DNA of 32,902 nucleotides from Prevotella sp. (GTDB taxonomy: Bacteria; Bacteroidota; Bacteroidia; Bacteroidales; Bacteroidaceae): positions 1 to 32,902 of the forward strand of contig JAFZAH010000046.1 of assembly GCA_017548275.1 (NCBI GenBank), given 5' to 3'. Below, one piece after another: positions 1 to 7,700 of the stretch (within the stretch, counting starts at the first letter, position 1; every line of letters begins with the position of its first letter). The position numbers were made by a program, and so were the translations under genes. The notes under the pieces were generated by a model. The model was not told the origin of the DNA, searched no databases, and saw nothing but the letters and a program-made list of their open reading frames with translations.

Positions 1-249
1 ACGTAAAGAACAAAATCATACATATACTTACTGCCATGGTGAGAAAAAAGCAAAAGTTTGACAAGGATTATATTTTTACATTTGACACAAGTGTTAAAAA
101 CGTTAAATACCTTGTTTCTTAATATAGATTACCCCTCCTTTGAAAAAGGAGGGGAACTGGCTGACGCCTTTGGAATGATTTCCTTGAGATGATATAATGC
201 TATTATAATGCAAGAAGCAGATGCCAAAAACTTATTTTTTTGCACATTT
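1..249. other. Non-coding left edge
   Basis: I see no convincing gene here. The stretch is AT-rich and contains one perfect hairpin (listed separately at 132-154). It could include the 3' flank of a gene lying left of the window, but no reading frame enters from the edge with recognisable protein. Confidence 0.5.
132..154. repeat. GC-rich palindrome, CCCCTCCTTT / AAAGGAGGGG
   Basis: The arms are perfect 10-base complements around a GAA loop. No T-run follows on the plus strand, so a terminator role is weak. It resembles the other C-rich palindromes in this window (309-330, 2026-2056, 6191-6209, 26903-26933) and is best read as a member of that dispersed intergenic family. Confidence 0.6.
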
Positions 250-281
250 TTTGGCAAAGCGGAAATTTATCCGTACTTTTG
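250..281 (+). promoter_or_regulatory. Bacteroidetes-type promoter for the sugar transporter
   Basis: TTTG at 250-253 and TACTTTTG at 274-281 are separated by 20 bases, which fits the Bacteroidetes primary sigma consensus. Transcription would start near 288 and leave a 5' leader of about 160 bases that contains the hairpin at 309-330. Confidence 0.7.
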
Positions 282-308
282 CAGTTTGATAGGAGCCTCA
301 CCCCCGAC

Positions 309-330
309 CCCCTCCCCGAAGGGCGAGGGG
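309..330. repeat. C-rich hairpin in transporter leader
   Basis: CCCCTC (309-314) pairs with GAGGGG (325-330), and CCC (315-317) with GGG (321-323), around a GAA loop with one bulged C. It belongs to the dispersed palindrome family and, given the promoter at 250-281, should lie inside the 5' untranslated region. Confidence 0.6.
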
Positions 331-447
331 TGTAGTAAGTAACCAGCCCACTCTAAATCTGAGGCGATTTTGCAACGATATCAAGCACAGAAGGGCAAAA
401 CCAAACCATAAACCAAAATAACATCAACAAATAAAAACCTCACACGA

Positions 448-1917
448 ATGAATCAAAATCAGTCAGGTAGCAAAGCCTACCTATTCTCTATTGTATTGGT
501 TGCCGTCTTGGGCGGCTTGCTGTTCGGTTATGACACCGCTGTGATTTCTGGCGCGGAAAAGGGTCTTCAGGCATTCTTCAAAGATGCAGGCGACTTCAAC
601 TACACCGACGCATGGCATGGTTTCACCTGTTCGTCAGCCCTTATCGGCTGTATCATCGGCTCCGCCCTCTCAGGTTTGCTTGCTACTCGTTTAGGACGTA
701 AAAAATCACTTATTCTGGCAGGTATCCTGTTCTTTATCTCGGCATTGGGCAGCATGAACCCCGAGTTCCTGTTCTTCGAGAAGGGGAAAGCCACATTCGA
801 CCTGCTCATCGCATTCAATATCTACCGCGTCATCGGCGGTGTGGGTGTAGGACTGGCCTCTGCCATCTGCCCGATGTATATCGCCGAGGTGGCACCGTCA
901 AATATCCGCGGCACCCTAGTGTCATGGAACCAGTTTGCCATCATCTTCGGCCAGTTGGTCGTTTATTTCGTCAACTTCTTCATCTTAGGTGAACATATCC
1001 AGCCGCTCGTGGAAGAGATGGGCAAGGGACTTGCCGCCATCAACCCCGCCGCACAGTGGACAGTGACCACCGGTTGGCGCTATATGTTTGGTTCTGAGGC
1101 TGTTCCCGCAGGTCTGTTCGCCCTGCTCATCTGCTTCGTTCCCGAGACCCCGCGTTACCTTGTGATGATTGGTCAGGACAAGAAAGCAGAAGGCATTCTT
1201 GGCCGCATCAACGGCACCGACAAGGCCAAAGCCATTCTCGCCGACATCAAAGAGACCATCACCGTCAAGACCGAGAAGATTTTCACCTATGGTTGGGTGG
1301 TCATCTTCGTGGGCATCATGCTCAGCGTGTTCCAGCAGGCTGTGGGTATCAACGCCGTGCTCTACTACGCCCCGCGTATCTTCGGCGACATGGGCATGGA
1401 AGACCCGATGAAGGTCACCGTGCTGATGGGTATCATCAACATTCTCTTCACCCTCGTGGCTATCTTCACCGTGGAGAAATGGGGCCGCAAACCGCTGCTC
1501 ATTACGGGTAGCCTCGGTATGGCTATCGGCGCCTTGGGCGTAGCCTTCACCTTCGGCAAACCAGGCATGGAGATTGTCACCGCCATCAGCATCATGGTCT
1601 ATTCCGCATCGTTCATGATGTCGTGGGGTCCCATCTGCTGGGTGCTCATCTCCGAAATCTTCCCCAACACCATCCGTGGCGCAGCCGTGGCTATTGCTGT
1701 GGCCTTCCAGTGGATTTTCAACTGGATTGTCAGCACCACCTTCGTGCCGATGTTCAACATGGAACTGTCTGAAGGCGACGGATTCGGCCACTGGTTCACC
1801 TATGCGCTCTACGGCGGTATCTGCATCATAGCAGCCCTCTTCGTCTGGCGTATGGTTCCTGAGACCAAAGGCAAGACCTTGGAGGACATGACCAAACTTT
1901 GGAAGAAAGAAAAGTAA
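448..1917 (+). CDS. xylE: MFS sugar:proton symporter, XylE-like
   Basis: This 489-residue inner-membrane transporter belongs to the sugar porter family of the major facilitator superfamily, probably importing a pentose or hexose with protons. The length matches E. coli XylE (491 residues). Signatures occur in order: GGLLFGYDTAVISGA near the N terminus, RLGRKKS in the first cytoplasmic loop, PETPRYL before the central loop, QQAVGINAVLYYAP in helix 7, EKWGRKPLL, GPICWVLISEIFPNTIRG in helix 10, and the C-terminal PETKGKTLE. The QQ..GIN and W in GPICW correspond to sugar-binding residues known in XylE. It is preceded by its own promoter and followed by a repeat-rich gap, so it is probably monocistronic. 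The family is secure; xylose as substrate is inferred from similarity. Confidence 0.9.
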   Translation: MNQNQSGSKAYLFSIVLVAVLGGLLFGYDTAVISGAEKGLQAFFKDAGDFNYTDAWHGFTCSSALIGCIIGSALSGLLATRLGRKKSLILAGILFFISALGSMNPEFLFFEKGKATFDLLIAFNIYRVIGGVGVGLASAICPMYIAEVAPSNIRGTLVSWNQFAIIFGQLVVYFVNFFILGEHIQPLVEEMGKGLAAINPAAQWTVTTGWRYMFGSEAVPAGLFALLICFVPETPRYLVMIGQDKKAEGILGRINGTDKAKAILADIKETITVKTEKIFTYGWVVIFVGIMLSVFQQAVGINAVLYYAPRIFGDMGMEDPMKVTVLMGIINILFTLVAIFTVEKWGRKPLLITGSLGMAIGALGVAFTFGKPGMEIVTAISIMVYSASFMMSWGPICWVLISEIFPNTIRGAAVAIAVAFQWIFNWIVSTTFVPMFNMELSEGDGFGHWFTYALYGGICIIAALFVWRMVPETKGKTLEDMTKLWKKEK

Positions 1918-2160
1918 AAAGCCTCACTCCCATCCCCTCCATCCCGAGCGATGCTCGCCCCCCCGTAGCCTTCCCAAAGGGAGAGGGGCGTGGATAGAGA
2001 CAGGGGGCGGGAGCCAGAAAACAGGAACCCACCCTTACCCTCCCAAAGGGAGGGAACGATTGGCTAACTATTGTCTTCACTCCTCAACTCCTGCACTCCT
2101 ACACTCCAAAATAGTGAATTATCGGCTTTAACTTCCTTTACTTCTTATACATCCAAATAA
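1918..2160. repeat. Composite intergenic repeat region (palindromes plus octamer array)
   Basis: No gene is present. From left to right it holds a C-rich stretch with a CGAGC-GAT-GCTCG hairpin, a 31-base palindromic element (2026-2056, almost identical to 26903-26933), the motif AACTATTGTCTTCACTCCT (2066-2084), and an octamer array of CACTCCNN units (about 2077-2108). The 19-base motif recurs on the opposite strand at 12162-12180. No clear TAnnTTTG promoter for metF is visible. Confidence 0.75.
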
Positions 2161-3117
2161 ATGAATATACAAAGGTTGTTTGATGACAATATGACGGGGC
2201 GGCACTTCTCTTTTGAAGTGCTGCCGCCGCTCAAAGGCACGGGTACGGAAAGCCTTTTCCGCACCATCGCCAAACTGAAGGAGTTGGACCCGCTCTATAT
2301 CAACATCACCACGCATCACAGCGAGTTTGTGTATAAGGAGGCGGGCGACGGACTTCTGGAGCGGCGGCGTGTGCGTCTTCGCCCCGGCACCATCGCCATC
2401 GCAGCCGTCATCCAACAGCGGTTCGGCATTCCCGTCATCCCGCATATCATCTGCAGCGGCACCACCATCGAGAATATCGAATATGAACTGCTCGACCTGC
2501 AGTTTCTCGGCATAGAAAACGTGCTGTTGCTCCGCGGCGACAAAGCGAAAGACGACCGCGTGTTCACCCCTACCCCGGGCGGACACACCCACACCACCGA
2601 CCTCATCCAGCAGGTCAGGCGGTTCAATGAGGGTTTCTTCGCCGACGGCACCCCCATCAAGAATCCGGGCCGTCCGTTCTCGTTCGGTGTGGCATGCTAT
2701 CCCGAGAAACACGAGGAGGCGCCCAATCTGGAGCAAGACATGCTCTACCTGAAGATGAAACAAGACCTGGGCGCGCAATATGCCGTGACCCAACTGTTCT
2801 TCGACAACGAGAAATACTACGAGTTTGTGCGGCTGGCACGGGAGATGGGCATCACCATCCCCATCATTCCGGGCATTAAGCCATTTGCCAAACTGTCGCA
2901 ACTGACGGTGGTGCCCAAAACCTTCCATTGCGACATCCCGCAAGAGTTGGCAGCAGAGGTTATCCGCTGTAAAACCGACGAAGACGCACGCCGTCTGGGT
3001 ATCGAGTGGGCCACCCACCAGTGCCGCGACCTCTACGCCCACGGTGTGAAAAACATTCATTTCTACACCGTTTCGGCAGTCGATGCCGTCAAAGAGGTGG
3101 TGAACAGACTATTGTAA
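2161..3117 (+). CDS. metF: 5,10-methylenetetrahydrofolate reductase (MetF)
   Basis: This 318-residue flavoprotein reduces 5,10-methylene-THF to 5-methyl-THF, which supplies the methyl group for methionine synthesis. The N terminus has the family motif FSFEVLPPLKG with the conserved Glu at residue 19, followed by the beta/alpha barrel elements ITTHHSEF, LLLRGDK (folate/FAD region), FGVACYPEKH and TQLFFDNEKYYEF. The length is typical for bacterial MetF. The ATG at 2161 is the start because the first barrel strand begins about 15 residues in. holB follows 65 bases downstream on the same strand, so co-transcription is likely. No frameshift is seen. The long antisense frame at 2128-3060 is a shadow. 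Confidence 0.95.
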   Translation: MNIQRLFDDNMTGRHFSFEVLPPLKGTGTESLFRTIAKLKELDPLYINITTHHSEFVYKEAGDGLLERRRVRLRPGTIAIAAVIQQRFGIPVIPHIICSGTTIENIEYELLDLQFLGIENVLLLRGDKAKDDRVFTPTPGGHTHTTDLIQQVRRFNEGFFADGTPIKNPGRPFSFGVACYPEKHEEAPNLEQDMLYLKMKQDLGAQYAVTQLFFDNEKYYEFVRLAREMGITIPIIPGIKPFAKLSQLTVVPKTFHCDIPQELAAEVIRCKTDEDARRLGIEWATHQCRDLYAHGVKNIHFYTVSAVDAVKEVVNRLL

Positions 3118-3182
3118 AAGAAAAACATTGGGCCGACAGGGTCGTTAAGCCTCATTTGCCCAATAATGCCAATCAGAAAGCG

Positions 3183-4316
3183 ATGCGTTTCAGCGAAGTC
3201 ATCGGACAGGAAGAAGTGAAAGCGCGGTTGCGCCAAATGGTGGCCGACAATCGTGTGCCTCACGCCATGTTGTTCTGCGGTCCCTACGGATGCGGCAAGA
3301 TGGCCACGGCCTTGGCATTCGCCTCCTATCTGCTTTGCAAAACGCACGACAGCGACGATGATTGCTGCAATGAATGCCGGCAGTGCGCCATGGTGCGGCG
3401 GTGGGAGCATCCCGACCTGCACTTCACCTACCCCACCATCAAACAGAAGGGGATGCCTGCCGACTACAAACCGATCAGCGACGATTTCAACCGCGAATGG
3501 AAACGCCTGCTCAGCGGCGGACCCTATTTCACACTGCAACAGTGGATGGAACTGCTGCCGGTAGAGAACCAGCAATCCATCATCACCGTGGCCGAGAGCG
3601 ATGAACTGAGCCGGAAACTGAGCATCAAATCCAGCCAAGGCGGCTATAAGGTGTCACTCATCTGGCTGCCCGAAAAGATGAATGCCCAAGCGGCCAACAA
3701 ACTGCTCAAACTGCTGGAGGAACCACCCTCGCAGACGGTGTTCATCATGGTGAGCGAGCACCCCGAACAACTGCTCGACACCATCATCAGCCGCACACAG
3801 CGCATCGACTTCCGCCGCATCAGCGAAGACGACATTTATCAGGCGCTTGTCAACCAGCGGGGCATCGACGAGGATGCCGCACGACGCATAGCGCGCATCT
3901 CGGCCGGTGACTGGATGAAAGCCCTTGAAGAACTGGATGCAGGCAATGAGAACCGCCTCTTCCTCGACATGTTTATCATGCTCATGCGGCTGGCTTACAT
4001 GCGCAACGTGAAAGAACTGAAGAAATGGTCGGAAAACGTGGCCGCCTTCGGACGTGAGAAGCAAATACGGATGCTCACCTATTTCATGCGGCTCATACGC
4101 GAGAATTTCATGTATAATTTCCACCAGAAGGAACTGAACTACATGACCGCCGATGAAGAGAATTTCGCACGCAATTTCGCACGTTTCATCCATGAGGGCA
4201 ATGTCATCGAGTTGACGGATAAGTTGCAACTTGCCATCCGTGACATCGGACAAAACGCTGCGGCAAGAATCGTATTCTTCGACCTCGCACTGTTTACGAT
4301 TATGAAACTGAAATAA
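3183..4316 (+). CDS. holB: DNA polymerase III delta' subunit (clamp loader)
   Basis: This 377-residue cytoplasmic protein belongs to the clamp-loader AAA+ family. It starts MRFSEVIGQEEV at the ATG at 3183. An upstream ATG at 3006 keeps the frame open but lies inside metF and adds unrelated sequence. The Walker A-like loop is GPYGCGKM (residues 33-40), with Met replacing the usual Thr/Ser. A cysteine set (Cys52, 61, 62, 65, 68) matches the zinc module of delta'/DnaX proteins. LLEEPPSQTVFIMVSEHPEQLLDTIISRTQRIDF carries the sensor-1 region and the SRT/SRC-type motif. The degenerate Walker A fits delta', which does not hydrolyse ATP in E. coli. It lies between metF and ricT, all on the plus strand. 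Confidence 0.88.
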   Translation: MRFSEVIGQEEVKARLRQMVADNRVPHAMLFCGPYGCGKMATALAFASYLLCKTHDSDDDCCNECRQCAMVRRWEHPDLHFTYPTIKQKGMPADYKPISDDFNREWKRLLSGGPYFTLQQWMELLPVENQQSIITVAESDELSRKLSIKSSQGGYKVSLIWLPEKMNAQAANKLLKLLEEPPSQTVFIMVSEHPEQLLDTIISRTQRIDFRRISEDDIYQALVNQRGIDEDAARRIARISAGDWMKALEELDAGNENRLFLDMFIMLMRLAYMRNVKELKKWSENVAAFGREKQIRMLTYFMRLIRENFMYNFHQKELNYMTADEENFARNFARFIHEGNVIELTDKLQLAIRDIGQNAAARIVFFDLALFTIMKLK

Positions 4317-4392
4317 AGGGACGAAGGGCAAGGAGCGAGAGAACAGGCCGTTCTCTTCACTCTTCATCCTGAATAAAATAAATAAGGAATTC
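4317..4392 (+). promoter_or_regulatory. holB-ricT spacer with small hairpin and a Shine-Dalgarno
   Basis: GAGAAC (about 4340-4345) pairs with GTTCTC (about 4352-4357) to form a small hairpin without a T-run. AAGGA at about 4383-4387 lies about 6 bases before the ricT ATG and is one of the few Shine-Dalgarno-like sites in the window. It supports the start at 4393. Confidence 0.4.
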
Positions 4393-5604
4393 ATGGATTA
4401 TAAAAATATGAAATTCAAACTGGCGACGGGGTGCGACCGCGGACTCTGCCGCCGGGGCGTGGGCCGACAAGACAAGCAGTTGAACACCTACGACTGGTTG
4501 GCTGATGTGCCGGGCAACGCCGAGAGCACTGACCTGGTGGAAGTGCAATTCAAAAACACACGGAAAGGCTATTACCACAACGTCAACGGACTGGACCTGA
4601 AAAAAGGCGACATCGTGGCGGTGGAAGCCAATCCCGGACACGATATCGGCGTGGTGACACTCACCGGACAACTGGTGAAACTGCAAATCAAGAAGGCCAA
4701 CCTGAAATCGGCCGATGACATACGCCGTATCTACCGCCTCGCCAAACAGGTGGATATGGACAAATACGAGGAAGCGAAATCGCGCGAGCACGACACCATG
4801 ATTCAGAGCCGCCAGATAGCCAAAGACCTCGGTCTGGAAATGAAAATCGGCGATGTGGAGTATCAAGGCGACGGCAATAAAGCCATCTTCTATTACATTG
4901 CCGACGAACGCGTGGATTTCCGTCAACTGATCAAGGTGCTGGCCGACACGTTCCATGTGCGCATCGAAATGAAACAGATAGGCGCACGTCAGGAGGCAGG
5001 ACGCATAGGCGGAACAGGTCCCTGCGGACGCGAACTGTGCTGTGCCACATGGATGAAGAATTTTGTCAGTGTGAGCACCAATGCCGCACGGTTCCAAGAT
5101 ATCTCGCTCAGTCCGCAGAAATTGGCCGGCATGTGCGCCAAACTGAAATGCTGCCTCAACTACGAGGTGGACGATTATATCGAAGCAGGGAAAAGCATGC
5201 CGCCGCGCGACGCAGTGCTGCAGACGGTCGATAACGACTATTTCCCGTTCAAGGTTGACATTTTAGCAGGTCTCATCACCTACTCCACCGCCAAGGGCAT
5301 GGCTGCCAACATCGAAACTATCACAGCGGCAAGAGCACACGAGATCATCGAGATGAATAAACGGGGCGAGAAACCGCTCACACTGACCGACGATGACGAA
5401 AACCGTGAAAACGACCGTCCCATCGACTTGTTGGAAAGTGAAAGCATCACCCGATTTGACAAAAACAAGAAAAAGAAGAAAAAACGCAAAGCAGCCCAGA
5501 ACAAACCCGTAAACAACGACCAGGGTTTCAACAACGCCAAGAATCAGGGCGCAACTCGCCAGATGAACAAACGGAAACGCCCGCAAGGAGAACAAGCGGA
5601 GTAA
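4393..5604 (+). CDS. ricT: PSP1-domain protein, RicT/YaaT family
   Basis: This 403-residue cytoplasmic protein belongs to the PSP1 family. In Bacillus, RicT (YaaT) works in an iron-sulfur-containing complex with RicA and RicF that affects RNA processing by RNase Y; the role in Bacteroidetes is not established. Visible features are an N-terminal Cys pair (TGCDRGLCRRG), the beta-rich PSP1 core (residues about 30-190), and the hallmark GRIGGTGPCGRELCCATW with further cysteines in LAGMCAKLKCCLNY, candidate Fe-S ligands. The last 50 residues form a Lys/Arg-rich, probably disordered tail. The stop is at 5604, and gldH starts 15 bases later. The Lys-rich tail might bind RNA (inference). Confidence 0.88.
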   Translation: MDYKNMKFKLATGCDRGLCRRGVGRQDKQLNTYDWLADVPGNAESTDLVEVQFKNTRKGYYHNVNGLDLKKGDIVAVEANPGHDIGVVTLTGQLVKLQIKKANLKSADDIRRIYRLAKQVDMDKYEEAKSREHDTMIQSRQIAKDLGLEMKIGDVEYQGDGNKAIFYYIADERVDFRQLIKVLADTFHVRIEMKQIGARQEAGRIGGTGPCGRELCCATWMKNFVSVSTNAARFQDISLSPQKLAGMCAKLKCCLNYEVDDYIEAGKSMPPRDAVLQTVDNDYFPFKVDILAGLITYSTAKGMAANIETITAARAHEIIEMNKRGEKPLTLTDDDENRENDRPIDLLESESITRFDKNKKKKKKRKAAQNKPVNNDQGFNNAKNQGATRQMNKRKRPQGEQAE

Positions 5605-5619
5605 TTGCTTTTTCTTGAG

Positions 5620-6102
5620 ATGAACAAGCGGCAACATCTTCTATACATCCTATTCATGCCACTGCTGTTGTGTCTGTGCATCACGGCAGTGGCATGTCAT
5701 CCTTATACCCAGTATGACGAATACCGGCATACAGACGCGTCAGGATGGGACCGCGACAGTATCCTCACCTTCGACGTGCCTGCCATCGAACAAGACGGCA
5801 CCTATATCGAAGAACTGAACATCCGCACAGACAACAACTACCCTTTCCGCCAACTCTCATTGACCGTTGACCAGCAAATACTCCCTTCCGGCAAACATCT
5901 CATCGACACCTTGCAAATCGATGTCTATGACGATGAAGGCGATGCATCGGGAAAGGGTTTTTCCATTTTCCAAAACCAGTTGGTTTTCAAATTTATCTCA
6001 CTCCACAAGGGAGATTCCCTCCACATCAATGTCAGCCATAACATGCGGCGCCACAGCATATCCGGCATCAACGACGTAGGAATAAGACTGGAACAGAGAT
6101 AG
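5620..6102 (+). CDS. gldH: GldH-family gliding motility lipoprotein
   Basis: This 160-residue predicted lipoprotein begins at the ATG at 5620; an in-frame TTG at 5605 is less likely. The signal peptide MNKRQHLLYILFMPLLLCLCITAVAC ends in a lipobox with the modified Cys. The mature part is a small beta-sandwich-like domain (DSILTFDVP, YPFRQLSLTVDQQ, LQIDVYDDEG, FKFISLHKGDSLHINVSHNMR), which matches the GldH family. GldH is needed for gliding in Flavobacterium and is widespread in non-gliding Bacteroidetes, where its role is unclear. It sits 15 bases after ricT, so it is probably in the same operon. Its 3' end runs straight into a heptamer repeat tract. Confidence 0.82.
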   Translation: MNKRQHLLYILFMPLLLCLCITAVACHPYTQYDEYRHTDASGWDRDSILTFDVPAIEQDGTYIEELNIRTDNNYPFRQLSLTVDQQILPSGKHLIDTLQIDVYDDEGDASGKGFSIFQNQLVFKFISLHKGDSLHINVSHNMRRHSISGINDVGIRLEQR

Positions 6103-6103
6103 A

Positions 6104-6180
6104 TTTGAGATTTGAGGTTTGAGGTTTAAGAATTACAGTTAGAACACTAAACCTTAAACCCTAAACACTAAACCTTAGAA
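6104..6180. repeat. Period-7 tandem array after gldH
   Basis: Eleven consecutive 7-base units start one base after the gldH stop: TTTGAGA, TTTGAGG, TTTGAGG, TTTAAGA, ATTACAG, TTAGAAC, ACTAAAC, CTTAAAC, CCTAAAC, ACTAAAC, CTTAGAA. The phase holds although the unit sequence drifts from GAGGTTT-like to CTAAAC-like. It separates the convergent gldH and rodA genes together with the palindrome at 6191-6209. Confidence 0.75.
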
Positions 6181-6190
6181 CATTAGGTTG

Positions 6191-6209
6191 CCCCCTCCTT
6201 CGGAGGGGG
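6191..6209. repeat. Palindrome CCCCCTCC-TTC-GGAGGGGG between convergent genes
   Basis: A perfect 8-base stem with a 3-base loop. The flanking GTTAGGGGGAGGTT continues the same C-rich element on the minus strand. Lying between the convergent ends of gldH and rodA, it could act as a bidirectional transcription block. No T-run is seen. Confidence 0.6.
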
Positions 6210-6227
6210 TTAGGGGGAGGTTCTCTC

Positions 6228-7700
6228 CTACTCCTTCACCAACTCCTTTCTGCCGGCATCGATGCGGAGGAAGATAAAGAGCAGGATGGTGAAGCCCCAC
6301 AACGACGAGCCACCATAACTGAAGAACGGCAAAGGAATGCCGATGACAGGCGTGAGGCCGAGCACCATGCCCACATTCACAAAGACATGGAAGAAGAAGA
6401 TGCCAAGCACACAATAACCATACACACGCCCGAACTTAAACGGTTGTCGTTCAGCCAGATAGATAATCCTTAATATCAACAGCAAAAACAATATCAGCAC
6501 TGCCGACGAGCCGAGAAATCCCTCCTCTTCGCCAACCGTGCAGAAGATGAAGTCGGTATCCTGCTCCGGCACGAATTTCAATTTTGTCTGCGTGCCGTTG
6601 AGGAAGCCTTTGCCCGCCAAGCCGCCCGAACCAATGGCTATCTCGCTCTGATGCACATTGTATCCCGCACCCGAGATATCCTCGTCAAGACCCAGCAACA
6701 CATTGATACGTGCGCGCTGATGGGCTCCCATCACCTGATTGAGCACATAACTGGCAGAGTAGAAAAAGATGATGCTGCCCAGTGAAAACAGCGCGATATA
6801 CAGGTAATTGCGCACCCGCGACCCCAATCCCTGATATATCAGGAATCCTATCAACGCCGCACAGATGACCAGTTGCACCCACACCACATCAAAAGGTATG
6901 ACATAGACCGAGAACAGCAGGAACCCGAATGTGACCGTGAGGATATAACTCAAGATACCCAATGCTTTGCGTTTGTCATTGCAATAGACATAGACCATGG
7001 CGGAAGTGAATATCTGCACCAATAACAGCACGACAAACTTACCCACCGACGTGGGCGTATTGAGCAGTTGCAACTGCTCGTAACGTATGCCCAAGACGAA
7101 ATAGACGACCATGGCCACCCCCGCGAAAAGGATGCTGCCCGGCATTCCCTCACGATAAAACATGAGGAAGAACGACAGATAGACCAATGCCGAGCCCGTC
7201 TCTTTCTGCCCGACAATCAGTATCATCGGAAACAGCACAATGGCGCAGGCAGAAATGAAGTTGCGCATGTTCTGCATACTGAACCCGTATGCGCTCATGT
7301 ATTTGCTGACGGCCAAGGCGGTGGCGAATTTGGCAAACTCGGCAGGTTGCAATCTCAAGGGACCCATCACCAGCCACGAACGTGAGCCTTTGATTTCATG
7401 CGGATTGAAAATAGTACCGAACAGCAACACCAACATGATGCCGTAAATCACATATGCAAACGTGTCGTAATAGCGGTTGTCGAGCAACAAGATGACCAGT
7501 CCCAGCACCAGCGACGTGCCTATCCACACTATCTGCATCCCCGAGCGGGTATCAAGGCTAAAGAGGTCAGGGTTCTCGAAACTATACGACGCGCCGCAGA
7601 CACTGAGCCAGCCAAAAGCCAGCAGTGCCACATAGATAGCCACTGTCCACCAGTCGAGTGAGCGAATCACGCTTGAGCCTTTATCGGTCTGCTTTGCCAT
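6228..7700 (-). CDS. rodA: Rod-shape glycosyltransferase RodA (SEDS family)
   Basis: This 490-residue polytopic inner-membrane protein belongs to the SEDS family (FtsW/RodA/SpoVE). It polymerises lipid II into glycan strands together with its partner PBP2. About ten hydrophobic segments are visible. Family signatures include SRSWLVMGPLRLQPAEFAKF near residues 110-130, GQKETGSALVYLSFF, SEIAIGSGGLAGKGF, FVPEQDTDFIFCTVGEE and the C-terminal GIPLPFFSYGGSSLWGF. Its start overlaps the 3' end of mrdA by 20 bases, so it is translationally coupled to its transpeptidase partner. It is at the end of the mreBCD-mrdA-rodA operon. It is longer than E. coli RodA (370 residues) because of an extra membrane region in the middle, as is common in Bacteroidetes. 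Confidence 0.93.
   Translation of the reverse strand: MAKQTDKGSSVIRSLDWWTVAIYVALLAFGWLSVCGASYSFENPDLFSLDTRSGMQIVWIGTSLVLGLVILLLDNRYYDTFAYVIYGIMLVLLFGTIFNPHEIKGSRSWLVMGPLRLQPAEFAKFATALAVSKYMSAYGFSMQNMRNFISACAIVLFPMILIVGQKETGSALVYLSFFLMFYREGMPGSILFAGVAMVVYFVLGIRYEQLQLLNTPTSVGKFVVLLLVQIFTSAMVYVYCNDKRKALGILSYILTVTFGFLLFSVYVIPFDVVWVQLVICAALIGFLIYQGLGSRVRNYLYIALFSLGSIIFFYSASYVLNQVMGAHQRARINVLLGLDEDISGAGYNVHQSEIAIGSGGLAGKGFLNGTQTKLKFVPEQDTDFIFCTVGEEEGFLGSSAVLILFLLLILRIIYLAERQPFKFGRVYGYCVLGIFFFHVFVNVGMVLGLTPVIGIPLPFFSYGGSSLWGFTILLFIFLRIDAGRKELVKE

Noticed and set aside
985-1791. 268-codon minus-strand frame inside the sugar transporter
   Set aside because: Antisense shadow, extremely rich in His, Asp and Glu, as expected from the complement of hydrophobic codons.
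2128-3060. 310-codon minus-strand frame inside metF
   Set aside because: Antisense shadow of metF; no family motifs.
3006-3182. N-terminal extension of holB from the ATG at 3006
   Set aside because: It lies within metF in another frame, and the delta' family sequence begins at the Met encoded at 3183.
4357-5097. 246-codon minus-strand frame inside ricT
   Set aside because: Antisense shadow; the ricT strand carries the conserved PSP1 motifs.
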